9,711 nucleotides of DNA from Candidatus Sungbacteria bacterium RIFCSPHIGHO2_02_FULL_52_23 (GCA_001820655.1 MHQM01000007.1:1-9711), one strand, 5' to 3'; positions 1-7,435 are shown, counted from the first letter of the stretch. The notes: generated by a model not told the origin, from the sequence alone. Translations and numbers: made by a program.

Positions 1-1
1 C

Positions 2-733
2 CTCAACGTATTTTTCTCATTTTCGGGTGATGCGGCGTATGTGTCTTTGGTACATCGCACCAAAGGCGTGCCTATGAGTGAAAACGTGGCGTCATTTATC
101 AGTGCCAAAGCTTTGGATCTGATCGTGCTTGCGGGGATATTTTTTGCGGCGGTATTTGCAAGCGCATCGCCTCTGCTTGGTCCGTTTCGTCTGCCTGCGG
201 CGGTACTTTTCATCTGTGTTGCGGGTGTCGGAGGGTTTGTCATGGCGCGTCCTGTGGCCGTAGCGCGAGGTGTTACTTCCATGGCACGGACATTTGGCAT
301 TGCGCATGGGCGTATGACCAAGCGCATCTTGGCTTTTATCAGCGAAGCCGCACAGGGGTTTTCCTTGCTTGACCGCAGGGATGTCTTTGCAAGAGTATGC
401 GTCTGGACTCTTATCAATTGGGCGTGTACGTTTTTGGTGGGATGGTTTTTGCTTTACGGGGTGCATATTACACTCGGGGCAGGGGATGTGCTGTTTGCAT
501 ATACATTTCCCATTGCGGCCGCACTGACTCCTTTTTATGTTTTTGGCGGATTTGGAAGTTATGAAGTGTCGTTTCTTTCGGGTCTTGTGCTTGTTGGTAT
601 AGATACGCTTGAGGCATCGCGGGTGGCCGTCGCGATTCATATGGAAGAGCTGATTTTTCTTGTCGTGTGCGCCGCGGCTGGGCTTGGGCTTCAGCGTGGA
701 TATCTCTTACGACCATGGAAAAAGACAAACTGA
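2..733 (+). CDS. Flippase-like LPG_synthase_TM family membrane protein (5' end missing)
   Basis: The reading frame is open from the left edge, so the true start lies outside the window; the GTG at 41 is internal. The visible part is 243 residues. Numbering from the edge, hydrophobic helices lie at about 38-56, 65-81, 131-152, 162-180, 188-201 and 215-230. The edge segment LNVFFSFSGDAAYVSLVHRT and the following ASFISAKALDLI match the pattern of the UPF0104/LPG_synthase_TM (PF03706) family, as does GGFGSYE at about 182-188, which corresponds to the family's Gly-Gly-x-Gly-x-x-Glu signature. Family members are integral membrane proteins linked to lipid or glycan transfer, such as the MprF flippase half and AglD-like proteins; the substrate cannot be read here. 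The 3' end overlaps the methyltransferase by 19 bp, and the downstream genes suggest a surface-glycan or lipid-modification role. The family call is fairly firm and the function is inferred. Confidence 0.8.
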   Translation, partial: LNVFFSFSGDAAYVSLVHRTKGVPMSENVASFISAKALDLIVLAGIFFAAVFASASPLLGPFRLPAAVLFICVAGVGGFVMARPVAVARGVTSMARTFGIAHGRMTKRILAFISEAAQGFSLLDRRDVFARVCVWTLINWACTFLVGWFLLYGVHITLGAGDVLFAYTFPIAAALTPFYVFGGFGSYEVSFLSGLVLVGIDTLEASRVAVAIHMEELIFLVVCAAAGLGLQRGYLLRPWKKTN

Positions 734-1512
734 AGACTCTTTTTAGCAGAGCTCCTGTGCGCGAAGCAGGAGGGAAATTTTATTTTCTTTCCGGTGTGGG
801 ACAGACGCAGGAAGCTGCGGGCAGTGTGCGTGCTTTCTTTAAGCGATGGCCGCGGCTGTATCGCGCTGTTACTTTTGTTATCAGCGACTTGTTTTCTGAA
901 GGGATGAGTGTCGCGGGCGCTGTCAGGCGGGTGTTTCCGCAGGGGATCGGAAGCGACGCTGTAGTGGTCAATATCGGATCGGGTTTGCAGGACATGGATG
1001 AGCGGATCATAACGGTAGACATGATAGATTTTCCCTCCGTCCGGGTGATCGCGGATGCCGCGAATTTGCCGTTTCGCGACGCATCATGCGATATGGTGCT
1101 TGCCGTATCCCTGCTTGAGCATTGTCCCGAGCCCGAGCGGGTGATTGCCGAGATCACGCGCGTGGTAAAACCCGGCGGATATGTATACTGCGCTGTGCCG
1201 TTTCTGTACCCTTTGCACGGATCGCCGCAGGACTATGTGCGTTTTACGCTCCCGGGGCTTATCGGGCGTTTCGGAGCATTCCGCGTGGTCGCCGCAGGTC
1301 CCCAGTCGGGACCCGTAACTACCCTGATTATTCAGACGGCGTATACCCTTGCAATCTTTACATCGTTTGGTTCCGACAGGCTCTACAGCGTCCTGCTTGA
1401 GTGCTGGATGCTGCTGCTTTTCCCGCTGAGAGTTTTTGATCTTCTGTTTCGGATATTCCCGCATAGGAGCGATGCCGCCGCGGCGATTTATTTTTTCGGA
1501 AAAAAAGTATGA
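715..1512 (+). CDS. Class I SAM-dependent methyltransferase with hydrophobic C-terminal tail
   Basis: A 265-residue protein when started at ATG 715. Earlier in-frame codons from 667 would only extend it further into the upstream gene and add residues with no family pattern. The Rossmann-type SAM site is visible: motif I VVVNIGSG (83-90), an acidic residue after strand 2 (D102), ADAANLPF (113-120), CDMVLAVSLLEH (125-136) and VKPGGYVYCAVPF (151-163). These are typical of Methyltransf_11 enzymes. HGSPQDYVRFT (168-178) resembles a motif common in methyltransferases of polysaccharide clusters. Residues about 200-247 are unusually hydrophobic and may anchor the enzyme at the membrane. The stop overlaps the next start as ATGA, implying translational coupling with the flippase. 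The acceptor is unknown; a glycan or lipid-linked sugar is inferred from context. No clear Shine-Dalgarno sequence precedes the start. Confidence 0.85.
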   Translation: MEKDKLKTLFSRAPVREAGGKFYFLSGVGQTQEAAGSVRAFFKRWPRLYRAVTFVISDLFSEGMSVAGAVRRVFPQGIGSDAVVVNIGSGLQDMDERIITVDMIDFPSVRVIADAANLPFRDASCDMVLAVSLLEHCPEPERVIAEITRVVKPGGYVYCAVPFLYPLHGSPQDYVRFTLPGLIGRFGAFRVVAAGPQSGPVTTLIIQTAYTLAIFTSFGSDRLYSVLLECWMLLLFPLRVFDLLFRIFPHRSDAAAAIYFFGKKV

Positions 1513-2891
1513 GCGCAGACAAAGAAAAATTCTTATTCAGGAAAGCCTTTGTGCGGGGAGAGCTCCACATGGGGTTTTGGAGTTTTGCCAAAAAGGGCAC
1601 GGGAGCTCTTGATTCGTTTTTTATCCTCTCGTCGCTTTCGCTGTATCAGTTCGGCGTATACCAGCTTCTGCTGTCGCTCTACGCCATTCTTTCCGACTTT
1701 TTTCACGATGTTTTCAGCGAAGTCATCACCAATGACATCGCGCGCTTCATCGGCGAGGGTCGCGAAGACAAAGCCAAGCGTCTTTTCTATGACTATGCGG
1801 CCTTTCGTCTTGGTATGGCCGTGATTCCCTGCATTGCGATCTTGTTTTTAGCGCCCGTGATTGGGCGCGCCTACGGGTACGGCGCTGATTTCATTTCTTT
1901 TGTGCGCCTGATGTCATTTCTTTTTGTGGCAGACGCCGCGGTGCTTATCGCAACCCTGCTTCTCAAGCTCCGGCTTCAGTTTGCGATTTTGGCCCCCCGC
2001 GCGACCGCGCAGAAATTTATCCAATTTGTGGCGCTCGCGTCTTTTTACTTTTTCTCCCATATCACGATCCGCGAGATTTTCTTGGCGCAGATCATAGGAG
2101 CTTTGGGCGTCGTCGCGGTCATGCTGCCGTCGCTGGTGCGGAGTGTCGCTCCATGGCGGGGGATCGCGCCGTCGCGGGGGCTTTTGATGCCGGGCATTGT
2201 GCGGGGCTATGGCAAGTGGGCTTTGCCGCAATCATTTCTTACCGATTTTACCGGCAAGATACGGCCGTGGCTGATCAAGCTCTTTCTTGGTACGGAAGTC
2301 GTCGGGCTTTTCGGAGTCGCCAATACGTTTATCTCGGCGATCAAAGATTTGCTCCCGATCCGGACGCCGGGGATCCTCGTGCCGCGCAAGACCGACGATC
2401 CTGTGGCGATTGCGCGATTTTATCGCTACGGCACCAAATACTATGTCTGGCTTGCGTTGGCGCTAGTACTCGCCGCCGCCGGAGGAGTACCTGTTGTCGT
2501 ATATCTTCTGTTTCCGAAGTTTGCCTCGGCGCTTCCGCTATTTTATCTCCTGCTTGTTAGTATCCCTCTATTCGCATTTACCAAGCCCGCAAGTTTTCTT
2601 CTCGTCGCGTTTCGCAGGCAGGAGTTTTTATTCTGGCAGGCCGTATTCCAGAGCGCGCTTGCTTTTATCCTGTTGATGGCATTTTTGCCCGCGGTAGGTG
2701 CTACGGGCCTTGCATACGCGGAGATCATCTCTATTGCCGTGAGCGGATTTTTGCGCCAGCGGCATATCGTCTCCCAAGGTCTTGCGCCGCGTTTCCATAT
2801 GCGCGCGCTTTTCGCGCTTGATGCCGAAGACCGCGCAAATCTTGCCTCCATGAAAAGCTATCTTTGGAGTCTTGCGATCCGTCCTGGTTGA
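1509..2891 (+). CDS. Polysaccharide-type flippase (Wzx/MATE-like membrane protein)
   Basis: A 460-residue, strongly hydrophobic protein with about a dozen predicted membrane spans, a short charged N-terminus and a charged C-terminal tail (about 430-460). Its size and layout fit the polysaccharide biosynthesis/oligosaccharide flippase group of the MOP superfamily, which moves lipid-linked glycans across the cytoplasmic membrane. Supporting details are the early polar loop FSEVITNDIARFIGEGREDKA, the central GKIRPWLIKLFLGTEVVGLF region typical of Wzx-like helix 7-8 junctions, and YLLFPKFASALPLFYLL after it. The start ATG 1509 overlaps the methyltransferase stop by 4 bp, so the two are probably one operon. 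No polymerase or glycosyltransferase is in view; more of the cluster probably lies to the left. The assignment rests on topology and pattern rather than on a catalytic motif, and the transported substrate is unknown. Confidence 0.78.
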   Translation: MSADKEKFLFRKAFVRGELHMGFWSFAKKGTGALDSFFILSSLSLYQFGVYQLLLSLYAILSDFFHDVFSEVITNDIARFIGEGREDKAKRLFYDYAAFRLGMAVIPCIAILFLAPVIGRAYGYGADFISFVRLMSFLFVADAAVLIATLLLKLRLQFAILAPRATAQKFIQFVALASFYFFSHITIREIFLAQIIGALGVVAVMLPSLVRSVAPWRGIAPSRGLLMPGIVRGYGKWALPQSFLTDFTGKIRPWLIKLFLGTEVVGLFGVANTFISAIKDLLPIRTPGILVPRKTDDPVAIARFYRYGTKYYVWLALALVLAAAGGVPVVVYLLFPKFASALPLFYLLLVSIPLFAFTKPASFLLVAFRRQEFLFWQAVFQSALAFILLMAFLPAVGATGLAYAEIISIAVSGFLRQRHIVSQGLAPRFHMRALFALDAEDRANLASMKSYLWSLAIRPG

Positions 2892-2905
2892 GAGAGCGCT
2901 TTGTT

Positions 2906-2963
2906 CCCAACCGAATTCCACTCTTACGTACGATCGTAAATAAGAGTGGAATTCAAAGTTGGG
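2906..2963. repeat. 58-bp nested palindrome between flippase and aminotransferase
   Basis: A perfect 14-bp inverted repeat, GAATTCCACTCTTA at 2913-2926 and TAAGAGTGGAATTC at 2941-2954, is enclosed by a second 6-bp pair, CCCAAC (2906-2911) and GTTGGG (2958-2963). The apical loop holds a further 10-bp palindrome, TACGATCGTA (2929-2938). As RNA or single-stranded DNA it would fold into a long hairpin. No T-run follows on either strand, so it is not a textbook rho-independent terminator, although it could still slow or end transcription after the flippase gene. A REP-like or miniature mobile element is an alternative. No clear target duplication is visible. Confidence 0.85.
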
Positions 2964-2964
2964 C

Positions 2965-2993
2965 TTCACTTTGAGTGCAAATCGTAGTATCGT
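2965..2993 (+). promoter_or_regulatory. Possible sigma70-type promoter for the aminotransferase operon
   Basis: TTCACT (2965-2970) and TATCGT (2988-2993) are separated by 17 bp, and each matches the consensus at four of six positions. Initiation would fall near 3000, about nine bases before ATG 3009, which fits the absence of a Shine-Dalgarno sequence there. It lies directly after the palindrome, where a new transcription unit would be expected. The match is weak and could be chance. Confidence 0.25.
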
Positions 2994-3008
2994 GGCCGCA
3001 TACCAGTT

Positions 3009-4322
3009 ATGCAGCCTTTTTCAAAGATAGTGCGTTCGGGAGGCGCCGGCGCCTCGGCGGTCAGGAAGATCATGATGCTTGCTGATCGCAAAAACATAAT
3101 CAACCTCGGATTGGATCCTGCCGAGGTTATTTCGTTTGGAGGGGGATGGGTGGGGCATCAATCGCCCGAGGGTCTTCGCGCCGCATATCGCGCGATTGCG
3201 TCAGATGCCAAAGCCTTTTACCGGAGCGGCGCATATAGCGCTACGTCCGGCATGAGCGATCTGAAGCGGATTATTGCCGATCTTGAGCAGAGTTTTTATG
3301 GTCTGCGACTGACAGAGGAGCAGATCATCATCGGGCAGAGTGCTACACAGCTCACGCATGCCATGTTTTTGACGCTCCTTGATCCGGATGATCATATGAT
3401 TCTGTTTGACCCGACATATGCGTCTTTTACGGGACAAGCGCATCTGGTTCAGCGGAGTGAGAAGGGGATCGTGCGCGTGCGGGCGTTTGATCCGAAGACA
3501 TGGACGTACCGCGCGGAAAAAGATATCCTCGCTGATCTTCGCACTGCCCTATCAAAATATAAGCCGAAGCTGATTCTCTTTTCATCCCCCGACAACCCGA
3601 CAGGCTATTCTTTTTCCGATACATTTATCCGCGACATGATAGTGGCGGCCGAAAAATCCGGCACATATGTTGCGATGGATCTGACGTATCACGCGCTGTA
3701 CTTTGGAGACAAGTCTCCCGCGCATGTCGCATACAGCCCCGCAAAGTATAAAAATCTCATCAGAATACACTCCACGTCCAAATGGTGCAGGGGACTTGGC
3801 AGGCGGCTCGGGTGGATTGAGGCGGACGCGGCTGTGATTGGCGCAATCGCCGCAGTACAGCAGGGACTTATCCTCTCGCCCGACATGATGCATCAGATGG
3901 CGTTTGCCGCGTATCTGAAAAAAAGCATGGCAGACGGGACACTTGTAAAATACTTGGAGACAACACGGCTCAAATACAAACGCGCCGCGGATGTCACCAT
4001 GGCCGCGATTGATAAGCATGTTGGTGCGCGGTATCTGGCACCCACAGGAAGTCTCTATGTGGTCATGGATGTCGGCCGAGCATCGGAGGCATTTTCCCAT
4101 GAACTTCTGAAGCGGACCGGTGTCGTCGTGATACCCGGAGACGGGTTCGGGACCTCACTCAAAAACGGCGTGCGGATTTCATTCGGGCCGCTCGTGGATG
4201 ATCTGAAAAAGATTGAAACCGGCATCAAGAAAATGGGCGATTTTATGCACCCCGTTAGAAGCTTGCGTGGGGTCCCAAGTTCTGCGTCCAATACCTTGAG
4301 CAATCGTGCATCGTCACGGTAG
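3009..4322 (+). CDS. PLP-dependent aminotransferase, class I/II (fold type I)
   Basis: A 437-residue enzyme expected to transfer an amino group between an amino acid and a keto acid in the cytoplasm. The fold type I landmarks are present: SGAYSATSG (73-81), GQSATQ for the cofactor phosphate (109-114), SSPDNPTGY with N196, D224 and Y227 (VAMDLTYHAL) contacting PLP, the Schiff-base lysine K258 in STSKWCRGLGRRLGW, and R389 in GVRISFG for the substrate carboxylate. A stop at 2985 limits upstream extension, so ATG 3009 is the first plausible start. No Shine-Dalgarno sequence is seen. The core ends near M413. Residues 414-437 (HPVRSLRGVPSS... to the stop) are low-complexity, Ser/Arg-rich and encoded wholly within the inverted-repeat element at 4249-4351, so the natural C-terminus was probably replaced or extended. 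Substrate is not assignable; the neighbours suggest a modified amino sugar, amino acid or acyl product. Confidence 0.9.
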   Translation: MQPFSKIVRSGGAGASAVRKIMMLADRKNIINLGLDPAEVISFGGGWVGHQSPEGLRAAYRAIASDAKAFYRSGAYSATSGMSDLKRIIADLEQSFYGLRLTEEQIIIGQSATQLTHAMFLTLLDPDDHMILFDPTYASFTGQAHLVQRSEKGIVRVRAFDPKTWTYRAEKDILADLRTALSKYKPKLILFSSPDNPTGYSFSDTFIRDMIVAAEKSGTYVAMDLTYHALYFGDKSPAHVAYSPAKYKNLIRIHSTSKWCRGLGRRLGWIEADAAVIGAIAAVQQGLILSPDMMHQMAFAAYLKKSMADGTLVKYLETTRLKYKRAADVTMAAIDKHVGARYLAPTGSLYVVMDVGRASEAFSHELLKRTGVVVIPGDGFGTSLKNGVRISFGPLVDDLKKIETGIKKMGDFMHPVRSLRGVPSSASNTLSNRASSR

Positions 4323-4351
4323 GTTGTCGAGTATTCTGCTTCTAACGGGGT
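4249..4351. repeat. 103-bp inverted-repeat-bounded element overlapping the aminotransferase 3' end
   Basis: A perfect 14-bp terminal inverted repeat, ACCCCGTTAGAAGC at 4249-4262 and GCTTCTAACGGGGT at 4338-4351, encloses 75 bp. Inside the left part is a second, competing hairpin: AGAA(G)CTTG (4257-4265) with CAAGTTCT (4276-4283). Toward the right a short CGTG/CACG hairpin (4305-4308, 4315-4318) is visible. The element starts within the aminotransferase reading frame, provides its last 24 codons and stop, and ends ten bases before the next gene. It has no protein-coding capacity of its own. The layout fits a non-autonomous mobile element or a REPIN-like structured repeat; terminator or leader activity is also possible. 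No target duplication is evident. Confidence 0.85.
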
Positions 4352-4360
4352 AAACGCGAA

Positions 4361-5128
4361 ATGAAAGTACTGCGGCTCAAAGGAAAAGTAGCTCTCATCA
4401 CGGGATCAAGTACGGGCATCGGCCGCGCGACAGCGCTTGCGTGCGCGGCCGAGGGCGCGCGAGTCGTGGTCAACTGCGCGCGCACTATAGAGCAAGGCAG
4501 GGCAGTGGCGGCAGAAATCAAAGCCGCCGGAGGCGATGCTATATTTGTACAAGCAGATGTCTCGCGCGAGGCTGATGTCAAAAAGATGTTTGCCACGGTT
4601 GCTAAAAAATGGCGCGGCGTAGACGTGTTGGTCAATAACGCGGGCATCGCGCGCCAAAGCACACTTGCAGAACTTACACCCGAAGCATTTATGCATACGC
4701 TTGCGGTCAATCTCCTCGGGCCGTTTCTTTGCATCAAGTATGCCGCGCCCACCATGCGAAAGCAAAAAAGCGGTGCTATCGTCAATGTCGCATCTATCCG
4801 CGGATTGGATGTTGCAAGCCGCAAAGACCTTATAGATTACAGCGCGTCAAAAGCAGGCGTCATCAATCTTACGATATCGCTTGCCAAGGAGCTTGGCCCT
4901 GACGGCATCCGCGTCAATGCGGTAGCGCCCGGCATCACCGAGAGTGAGCTTGTGAAGCGATTGAGTCCGGAGGCTAAAGGCAAGGCAGTGGCAGGCACGA
5001 TCTTCAAGCGCATGGCGCAGCCGGAGGAAATCGCGCGCGTCATACTCTTCCTTGCGTCGGACGACGCGTCATATATCACGGGCGAGACGATCACGGCCGA
5101 TGCAGGATACAGGCTCACTGAACTCTAA
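4361..5128 (+). CDS. Short-chain dehydrogenase/reductase (classical SDR, FabG-like)
   Basis: A 255-residue NAD(P)H-dependent oxidoreductase of usual classical-SDR length. The cofactor site TGSSTGIG is at 14-21, the adenine-pocket D66 in ADVS at 65-68, and NNAG at 92-95. The catalytic tetrad is N117, S145, Y160 and K164 (YSASK). PG in VAPGITES and the closing ITGETITADAGY are typical. The S-to-Y spacing is 15 residues, slightly longer than in FabG, which suggests a different substrate loop. ATG 4361 follows the inverted-repeat element by nine bases, with no convincing Shine-Dalgarno. The acyl ligase starts nine bases after its stop. It probably interconverts a ketone and a secondary alcohol on the intermediate handled by this operon. 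The family is certain; the substrate and the choice of NADH or NADPH are not. Confidence 0.92.
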   Translation: MKVLRLKGKVALITGSSTGIGRATALACAAEGARVVVNCARTIEQGRAVAAEIKAAGGDAIFVQADVSREADVKKMFATVAKKWRGVDVLVNNAGIARQSTLAELTPEAFMHTLAVNLLGPFLCIKYAAPTMRKQKSGAIVNVASIRGLDVASRKDLIDYSASKAGVINLTISLAKELGPDGIRVNAVAPGITESELVKRLSPEAKGKAVAGTIFKRMAQPEEIARVILFLASDDASYITGETITADAGYRLTEL

Positions 5129-5137
5129 ACATATGTT

Positions 5138-6661
5138 ATGTCAGATACATGGAACGGCTACAAGAATTTTGACGAATTTTTCACCGCGCAGTGCGCGAAG
5201 TTTGCCGCAAGCCCGTGTTTGACCGAAGGCGAAACAGGCAAGTCATACTCGTATGCAGAAATGGACGCATGGGTGGATCGCACTGCGGCATATCTAGTAT
5301 CTCTTGGCCTCACAAAAGGCGACCGCTTTGCAACTCTCACGCGCAATTGTCCCGAATTCTTTTTTTTGTACCTTGCGTCACTCAAACTCGGCACGCTCAT
5401 CGTGCCGCTTGCCGTAGACATCCCCGCAGAGGGTATCCGCAGGATGGCCGAGCGCTTTGGCATATGTACACTTTTCTTTGGTGGTGAATCAGAGGCGCTT
5501 GTTGCGGGTCTGGGTGACACCATACCGACACTTATCCCTATACGCTCGCTTGCAGAAAAAGTCCCTGCAGATCGCCCTGACAAATCTCTTTTTCAAAACA
5601 TCACCATGGATGATGCAGGATCGCTTTATTCAAGCTCCGGCACTACAGGAGTACCCAAAGGCATCCCGCATACGGCACGCAATCTTCTCGCCGCAGGGCG
5701 ATCTCTTGCCGACGTATACGGATTCGGCCCCACAGATACCCAGATGGGAGTTTTGCCCTGCTATCATACGGCACTTGCGATGTACGGATTCTGGCCGAGC
5801 GTGATGGTAGGGAGTAATTTCGTGCTCTTTGAGCGATTTCATCGTACGCGATTCTGGCAGGATCTTGCGCACTACAAGATCGCGTTTGTGGAAGTAGTGC
5901 CGACGATTCTTACGATACTTCTCAATGCGTCCGAAGAAGGTATAGAGTATGATCTGAAATCTCTACGTTTCATCGGATGCGGATCCGCACCTTTGCCGGT
6001 CAATCTTCATCACGCGTTTGAAGATAAATTCAAAGTGCAGGTTGCCAATCAGTACGGCTTGAGCGAGGCCGCACCGACACACCTCAATCCTCCGGAGCGC
6101 GCAAAAAGAAAAGACGGCTCTATTGGCCGTCCGATCTCCGTATGCGAAGTCAAAGTCGTGAGTGAGTCGGGCGAGGAAGTAAAGACAGGAGAAACGGGGG
6201 AACTCATTATGCGCGGGGACAACGTGATCAAGGGATACTATGAATTGCCTGCTGAAAGCAGTGCAGTATTTCGCGACGGATGGTTTTGGACTGGCGACTT
6301 GGGATACAAAGACGCGGACGGATTTTATTTCCTCGCAGGCAGACGCAAAGAGATGATCAGCCGTGGAGGTCAGAAGGTATATCCCAATGAAGTGGATAAT
6401 ATTCTGCTCGGTGCTGTGGGTGTGAAAGAAGCGGCGACTATCGGCGTACCCGATCCCGTGTACGGCGAAGAAGTGGTATCATATGTAACACCCGTAGACG
6501 GTACTACACCCGATGAAGGCGCGATTCTCGCGTACTGCGCGACACTGCTCCCCAAATATAAATGCCCCAAGAAGATCATATTCATAGACGAGATACCCAA
6601 AACCCCGTCGGGTAAAATCATGCGCCGCGTGCTTGCTGAAAAATATGCAAAAGAAAAATAA
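5138..6661 (+). CDS. AMP-forming acyl/aryl ligase (ANL superfamily, acyl-CoA synthetase-like)
   Basis: A 507-residue enzyme of full usual length. It should activate a carboxylic acid as an acyl-adenylate with ATP and then pass it to CoA or a carrier thiol. Core motifs occur in order: A3 SSSGTTGVPKG (165-175), A5 YGLSE (306-310), A7 WTGDLGY (384-390), A8 hinge region GRRKEMISRGGQ (401-412), and A10 PKTPSGK with the catalytic lysine K493. No condensation, carrier or thioesterase domain is attached, so it is not part of a nonribosomal peptide synthetase. It lies between two SDR genes, nine bases after the first and four before the second, so co-expression is likely. Two reductases and a ligase without a ketosynthase point to tailoring of an existing acid rather than chain building. 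Acid specificity cannot be read from the sequence. Confidence 0.92.
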   Translation: MSDTWNGYKNFDEFFTAQCAKFAASPCLTEGETGKSYSYAEMDAWVDRTAAYLVSLGLTKGDRFATLTRNCPEFFFLYLASLKLGTLIVPLAVDIPAEGIRRMAERFGICTLFFGGESEALVAGLGDTIPTLIPIRSLAEKVPADRPDKSLFQNITMDDAGSLYSSSGTTGVPKGIPHTARNLLAAGRSLADVYGFGPTDTQMGVLPCYHTALAMYGFWPSVMVGSNFVLFERFHRTRFWQDLAHYKIAFVEVVPTILTILLNASEEGIEYDLKSLRFIGCGSAPLPVNLHHAFEDKFKVQVANQYGLSEAAPTHLNPPERAKRKDGSIGRPISVCEVKVVSESGEEVKTGETGELIMRGDNVIKGYYELPAESSAVFRDGWFWTGDLGYKDADGFYFLAGRRKEMISRGGQKVYPNEVDNILLGAVGVKEAATIGVPDPVYGEEVVSYVTPVDGTTPDEGAILAYCATLLPKYKCPKKIIFIDEIPKTPSGKIMRRVLAEKYAKEK

Positions 6662-6665
6662 AAGC

Positions 6666-7415
6666 ATGAAGCAGAAAAAACATTTTGGAAGAAAAGTCGC
6701 GGTAGTTACAGGTGCCGAGCGCGGCATCGGCCGCGCCGTCGTATGCACGCTTGCCGCCGCAGGTATGGATGTCGTGATCGTATATCACAAAGACGCGCGT
6801 GCGGGAGAGACACTTGCACGCGAGCTAGACGGCCTTGGTATGCGTGCGATTGCCGTCCGCGCCGACGTATCGGATTTCGCCTCGTGCCGCAATCTTGCGC
6901 AAGCCGTCAAAAAAGAATTCGGCAGATGCGATGTATTGGTCAACAACGCAGGCGTGCTCTCGGACAAGACTCTTGCCAAGATGAGCAAAGCGCAATGGGA
7001 TCTGGTCATCCGTACCAATCTTGACGGCGTATTCAATGTGACGAAACATATGCTTCCTCTCATCCGCGAGGGTGGCGCCATCATCAATATCTCATCTATC
7101 ATCGGCACCACGGGCAATTTCGGCCAGACCAACTATGCCGCATCCAAAGCCGGCATCATCGGATTTACCAAGTCGCTGTCGCGCGAGATGGGACGGCAAG
7201 GGATCACGGTCAATGCGATTGCGCCCGGCCTCATAGACACCGCCATGATCCAGAGTGTCCGCGAAGACAAACGTAATGAGCTTATCAAACGCATCCCCGC
7301 AGGCCGCATGGGAACACCGGAAGAAGTCGCGTATCTCGTAGCATTTCTCGCATCCCCCCGAGCCCGCTACATCTCCGGAGCAGTCATCGGCATAGACGGA
7401 GGTCTCACATTATAA
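6666..7415 (+). CDS. 3-oxoacyl-thioester reductase-like SDR (FabG/PhaB group)
   Basis: From ATG 6666 the protein has 249 residues, the normal FabG length. ATG 6645 (seven residues longer, overlapping the ligase) and TTG 6633 are alternatives; 6666 places the GRKVAVVTGA strand at the usual distance from the start. Visible motifs are TGAERGIG (15-22), ADVSD (66-70), NNAG (93-96) and the catalytic set N118, S144, Y157 and K161. FGQTNYAASKAG and the preceding TKHMLPLI/NISSI pattern closely resemble FabG and acetoacetyl-CoA reductase (PhaB). The expected reaction is NADPH-dependent reduction of a 3-oxoacyl-CoA or -ACP to the 3-hydroxy form. This fits the acyl ligase four bases upstream, which could supply the thioester. 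No polyhydroxyalkanoate synthase or ketosynthase is visible. It closes the GC-rich operon, and its last codons overlap a TATAAT box for the next gene. Confidence 0.9.
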   Translation: MKQKKHFGRKVAVVTGAERGIGRAVVCTLAAAGMDVVIVYHKDARAGETLARELDGLGMRAIAVRADVSDFASCRNLAQAVKKEFGRCDVLVNNAGVLSDKTLAKMSKAQWDLVIRTNLDGVFNVTKHMLPLIREGGAIINISSIIGTTGNFGQTNYAASKAGIIGFTKSLSREMGRQGITVNAIAPGLIDTAMIQSVREDKRNELIKRIPAGRMGTPEEVAYLVAFLASPRARYISGAVIGIDGGLTL

Positions 7416-7416
7416 T
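7411..7416 (+). promoter_or_regulatory. TATAAT -10 box upstream of the AT-rich gene
   Basis: A perfect TATAAT covers the last bases of the second SDR gene. Initiation about seven bases later would leave a leader of roughly 13 nt before ATG 7436. No good -35 hexamer is found at 16-18 bp upstream, so this is either a weak or activator-dependent promoter, or chance in an AT-rich junction. Confidence 0.35.
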
Positions 7417-7435
7417 AAATGGGTGTTTTAAGTTT

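Noticed and set aside
92..640. Long open frame on the minus strand opposite the first membrane protein
   Set aside because: It reads as a Lys/Arg/Cys/His-rich chain without any domain and mirrors the codon bias of the plus-strand gene, whose family motifs are clear.
2906..2963. Rho-independent terminator
   Set aside because: The stem is long but no T-run follows on either strand, so it is recorded as a repeat.
3582..4100. 172-codon minus-strand frame opposite the aminotransferase
   Set aside because: The plus strand holds the full set of PLP-enzyme motifs across this stretch; the antisense product has no recognisable pattern or ribosome-binding site.
4055..4303. Minus-strand frame beginning inside the 4249-4351 element, considered as a transposase fragment
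   Set aside because: It contains no HUH or Y1 motif, and most of it is the antisense of the aminotransferase 3' end.
4249..4351. CRISPR repeat pair
   Set aside because: The two ends are inverted rather than direct, occur once each, and there are no further spaced copies.
6633..6665. Earlier starts (TTG 6633, ATG 6645) for the second SDR
   Set aside because: They add a Lys-rich stretch before the normal SDR N-terminus and have no Shine-Dalgarno support; ATG 6645 remains possible.
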